From: Granulicella sapmiensis
Lineage (GTDB): Bacteria; Acidobacteriota; Terriglobia; Terriglobales; Acidobacteriaceae
Reading direction: 5' to 3'
Assembly: GCA_026225395.1 (NCBI GenBank)
Contig: JAMFSR010000022.1
Span: forward strand, 1 to 64,000
Length of the DNA: 64,000 bases
The position numbers and the translations under genes were made by a program. Below, in pieces: positions 61,925 through 64,000 of this stretch; position 1 is the stretch's first letter; each line of letters begins with the position of its first letter. A model generated the notes under the pieces. It saw only the letters and a program-made list of their open reading frames with translations. It did not search any database and was not told the DNA's origin.

Positions 61925-62809
61925 TCACTCGATGATCGAGAACGTAAAGATCTTGCCCGTGCCCTGCATGCCGGCCGAAGCCGGTGGAAGGACACCGTAC
62001 TCACCTTTTTCGATATCGACCGGAACGGTGAAGGTATACATCTGCGGAGCAATCTTCTTTGGGTGGAATTCTATCTCGTCACGTTCGGCGCCGGACTGGG
62101 AGTGAAAGACGCCGCCGGTCAGGGTGCGGAACTCGCGGCTATCGGAGTGCTCGCGGAAGCGCAAGAAGTCGTACTCGGTGGACTCGGTGCCCTGCGGCGT
62201 GTAGATCAGGATCTCGACGCCGGTTGGTAGTTTTAGGGGCGATTTGGCGCCTTCGATGTGGCCGTTCATATCGCGGCTGATGATGCCGTGCGTGGCCAGG
62301 CTCTTCAGCGTTCCGCCGGACTTGAAGGCGACGCGCTCGATCTTGAGCGGAATCCACTCGCCGTCTTTCGACTTGTAATAGACGCCAATCTCATCGAGGC
62401 CCATCGACTGCGCGGTCAGCTCGCCGCCCGGAGCCGGCTTGTTGGCGCGGATGTCGAGGCCTGTGCCGTGCGCCTGCATGGCGGCGATGACGCGCTGCGA
62501 GACGCCGGCGTTTTTGAGCGCGATAAGGTCGTCGGGCGTTACGTCGTAGTGGCCTGGCTGCAGGTTGATGGTCTGAATCAGGATGTTGTCGTCGAGTCCG
62601 GCCCTGGCCATGCGGATGATGGTGTCATTGTCGATCTGCTTGACGCGGGCCACGTCGGTATTGGGCTGCAAGGGCCCCTCTGTGCTGTCAGCGGACGGAG
62701 CCTGAGCATGGGCCGATGCGGAAAAAGCGAGCAGGAGCAGGATGGCCGGGAAAATCAGTCTCAGGTTGAGCCAGGGCTCGCGCCGGGTACACCGCATCAT
62801 GGGCCTCAT
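61925..62809 (-). CDS. Secreted hypothetical protein
   Basis: This 294-residue protein has a signal peptide (about 12-36, ending A-H-A-Q). It holds a short helical module I-I-R-M-A-R-A-G-L-D-D-N-I-L-I then a V-T-P-D-D-L-I-A-L-K-N-A-G-V-S repeat resembling a pilus- or sensor-associated domain, and a beta-rich second half. No family recognised with confidence. ATG at 62809 or an ATG at 62800 are both possible. It is the first gene of the two-gene operon. Confidence 0.7.
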   Translation of the reverse strand: MRPMMRCTRREPWLNLRLIFPAILLLLAFSASAHAQAPSADSTEGPLQPNTDVARVKQIDNDTIIRMARAGLDDNILIQTINLQPGHYDVTPDDLIALKNAGVSQRVIAAMQAHGTGLDIRANKPAPGGELTAQSMGLDEIGVYYKSKDGEWIPLKIERVAFKSGGTLKSLATHGIISRDMNGHIEGAKSPLKLPTGVEILIYTPQGTESTEYDFLRFREHSDSREFRTLTGGVFHSQSGAERDEIEFHPKKIAPQMYTFTVPVDIEKGEYGVLPPASAGMQGTGKIFTFSIIE

Positions 62810-62872
62810 CCTATCATTGCCAGACGAGAGGACTGTAGTTTTCCGGGCCGCCCTGCTGTGATAAAGTCAAAG

Positions 62873-62934
62873 CTGCGCTGCGAAACTTGGCAGCGCAGTT
62901 TGCTGTTACAACCCAGACGGACAAAACGTCCGTC
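62873..62934. other. Two perfect hairpins upstream of the tRNA cluster
   Basis: Stem CTGCGCTGC/GCAGCGCAG (62873-62881 with 62890-62898) and stem GACGGAC/GTCCGTC (62916-62922 with 62928-62934) lie in the divergent region between the secreted-protein gene and tRNA-Thr. They may be processing or regulatory structures in the precursor leader, or chance GC-rich repeats. Confidence 0.4.
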
Positions 62935-62949
62935 CGGTGCCCGAAACGG

Positions 62950-63025
62950 GCTGGCGTAGCTCAGCTGGTAGAGCACCTGATTTGTAATCAGGCGGTCGGG
63001 GGTTCAAATCCCTTCGCCAGCTCCA
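62950..63025 (+). tRNA. tRNA-Thr (anticodon UGU)
   Basis: Acceptor GCTGGCG/CGCCAGC, anticodon stem CCTGA/TCAGG with loop TTTGTAA (anticodon TGT), T-loop TTCAAAT and encoded CCA. It is the first of four tRNA genes in this stretch. Confidence 0.97.
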
Positions 63026-63194
63026 GATTTTTGCCAACAGCAATCGAAAGAGTTTGGTTGTACCTGCTTGTTGTTCTTCTCCTGCAGCGTCCGCCAGCCA
63101 CAGCCTGAGTCGACCCTCCTCGCGCGGACATTTGCGCCGGACTCTGCTCGGAACGTGACGGGGTTCTGCGAAAGAGGGCGGTGAGTGGACATGT

Positions 63195-63281
63195 GCACAG
63201 GTGGCCGAGTGGTTAATGGCAGCAGACTGTAAATCTGCCCGTCAATGACGTACGAAGGTTCGAATCCTTCCCTGTGCACCA
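63195..63281 (+). tRNA. tRNA-Tyr (anticodon GUA)
   Basis: Acceptor GCACAGG/CCTGTGC, anticodon stem GCAGA/TCTGC with loop CTGTAAA (anticodon GTA), long class II variable arm, T-loop TTCGAAT and encoded CCA. Confidence 0.97.
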
Positions 63282-63313
63282 TTTTTGTAGTTGTAAGCCA
63301 CGCGGGGGTTCTT

Positions 63314-63487
63314 ATGGATATGGCTCCCTCGGGCAATGGGCGGCTGGTTGTGGCGCTGGTTGTTCTTGGCTTGCTGGCTGTACTGGTCTGGCGGACAATG
63401 GAGCCTGGCAAGTTTCAGCAGTTGACGTGGTTGTTGTTAGGCTTTTTCGCACTGCGGGTCGTGCTTACACGGGTCCGGTCGCGGTAA
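63314..63487 (+). CDS. Small membrane protein between tRNA genes
   Basis: This 57-residue protein starts M-D-M-A-P-S-G-N-G and has two hydrophobic helices (L-V-V-A-L-V-V-L-G-L-L-A-V-L-V-W and L-L-L-G-F-F-A-L-R-V-V) ending in R-V-R-S-R. A GGGGG run lies 6 nt before the ATG. It is too short for confident homology, but the two-helix plan with positive inside end looks genuine. Confidence 0.6.
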   Translation: MDMAPSGNGRLVVALVVLGLLAVLVWRTMEPGKFQQLTWLLLGFFALRVVLTRVRSR

Positions 63488-63500
63488 AGTTGTAAGGAAG

Positions 63501-63575
<75 letters not shown>

Positions 63576-63597
63576 GAATTTCCGTGCGGCAAAATGG

Positions 63598-63672
63598 GCG
63601 GGAGTAACTCAGTGGTAGAGTCACAGCCTTCCAAGCTGTTGGTCGCGGGTCCGATTCCCGTCTCCCGCTCCA
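63598..63672 (+). tRNA. tRNA-Gly (anticodon UCC)
   Basis: Acceptor GCGGGAG/CTCCCGC, anticodon stem ACAGC/GCTGT with loop CTTCCAA (anticodon TCC), T-loop TCCGATT, encoded CCA. Confidence 0.96.
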
Positions 63673-63709
63673 AAATTGCCAACGAGATCTTGAGTAGCAA
63701 GGATTTAGA

Positions 63710-64000
63710 TTGAGCGCATTGCATCAGCAGGCAGTTCTTACCGTGACCGATCCGGCGACCTTCACCGCAGTCCAGGGCGCTGTCGACCAGTCTTTCTCGG
63801 CCGCGAAGGTGGAAAGCTTCCTCAAATCTCTCAAGAGCGCCGGCCTGCGTATCCGCGACTTCGAGAAGGTGTTGAAGGCCGGCAAGCTCGGCCCTTCCAC
63901 GCAGGCCCAGTACGGCAAGCTGGACAACAGCGACCAGGGCCAGATTCGCGAGCACTACCTCGCGAGCCTCGAAAAGGTCGACCTTGACCTCCGCGACAAG
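63710..64000 (+). CDS. Unrecognised protein, N-terminal part (runs off right edge)
   Basis: An open frame begins at TTG 63710 with AAGGA 6 nt upstream and continues to the window end (97 codons seen). The protein is Lys/Ala/Gln-rich and helical: T-D-P-A-T-F-T-A-V-Q-G-A-V-D-Q-S-F then V-E-S-F-L-K-S-L-K-S-A-G-L-R-I-R-D-F. I do not recognise it; it is not EF-Tu, which often follows Thr-Tyr-Gly-Thr tRNA clusters. Steady codon usage supports it as real. Confidence 0.65.
   Translation, partial: MSALHQQAVLTVTDPATFTAVQGAVDQSFSAAKVESFLKSLKSAGLRIRDFEKVLKAGKLGPSTQAQYGKLDNSDQGQIREHYLASLEKVDLDLRDK

Overview
The window looks like the chromosome of a soil-type Acidobacteriota (Terriglobales/Acidobacteriaceae-like: GC-rich, an Oar-type TonB-dependent receptor next to a DUF5666 protein, many secreted lineage-type hypotheticals) with an integrated conjugative element at its left end. 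The taxon is inferred from gene content and was not searched.

Region 1 (1-12060): the right-hand part of an integrative conjugative element (ICE). A minus-strand VirB/Trb-type secretion operon (B2-B3-B4-B9-B10-B5-B6-B8) is followed by a pseudo-receiver protein and two tandem single-strand-binding protein genes. An orphan DNA methyltransferase, a MerR-like excisionase and a tyrosine integrase close the element against the 3' end of tRNA-Phe(GAA), the presumed attachment site. VirB11, VirD4 and relaxase genes are not in view. Two non-coding element families are striking. One is a dyad-plus-tail operator placed identically upstream of the secretion operon and of xis-int. The other is a nested-hairpin leader placed about 48 nt before the start codons of ssb and the methyltransferase.

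Region 2 (12271-19383): a divergent pair of secreted purine nucleoside enzymes, a class-C-type serine hydrolase, a LacD-type aldolase with an alternative-hairpin leader, a second degenerate receiver protein and an NtrC-type sigma-54 activator.

Region 3 (19946-30027): rph, small metal-binding proteins (UBP zinc finger, CDGSH), a CocE/X-Pro hydrolase, DUF5666 plus Oar-like receptor, and an EAL-PAS-PAS c-di-GMP phosphodiesterase.

Region 4 (30046-38714): a near-complete oxidative purine degradation cluster. guaD faces allB-uraD-hiuH-uricase-allC-ureidoglycine aminohydrolase-ureidoglycolate amidohydrolase-semialdehyde dehydrogenase. Only xanthine oxidation is missing.

Region 5 (38714-46893): homoserine dehydrogenase, a polytopic membrane protein, and a protein-thiocarboxylate cysteine pathway (CysM, JAMM protease, CysO-like carrier, MoeZ-like activator). 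The carrier has a gene-encoded Cys-rich tail after its diglycine.

Region 6 (46895-62809): rsmI, a catalytically dead site-2-protease homologue with CBS domains, rsmD, a frameshifted M24 peptidase, and an oxidised-methionine repair neighbourhood (Tat-exported MsrB, a CcdA-thioredoxin fusion with Met-rich heptads, fRMsr). Then come thiL, an amidohydrolase, an M23 peptidase homologue, a PQQ-type sugar dehydrogenase and two secreted or anchored unknowns.

Region 7 (62950-64000): tRNA-Thr(UGU), tRNA-Tyr(GUA), a small membrane protein, tRNA-Thr(GGU), tRNA-Gly(UCC) and the start of an unrecognised protein that runs off the right edge.
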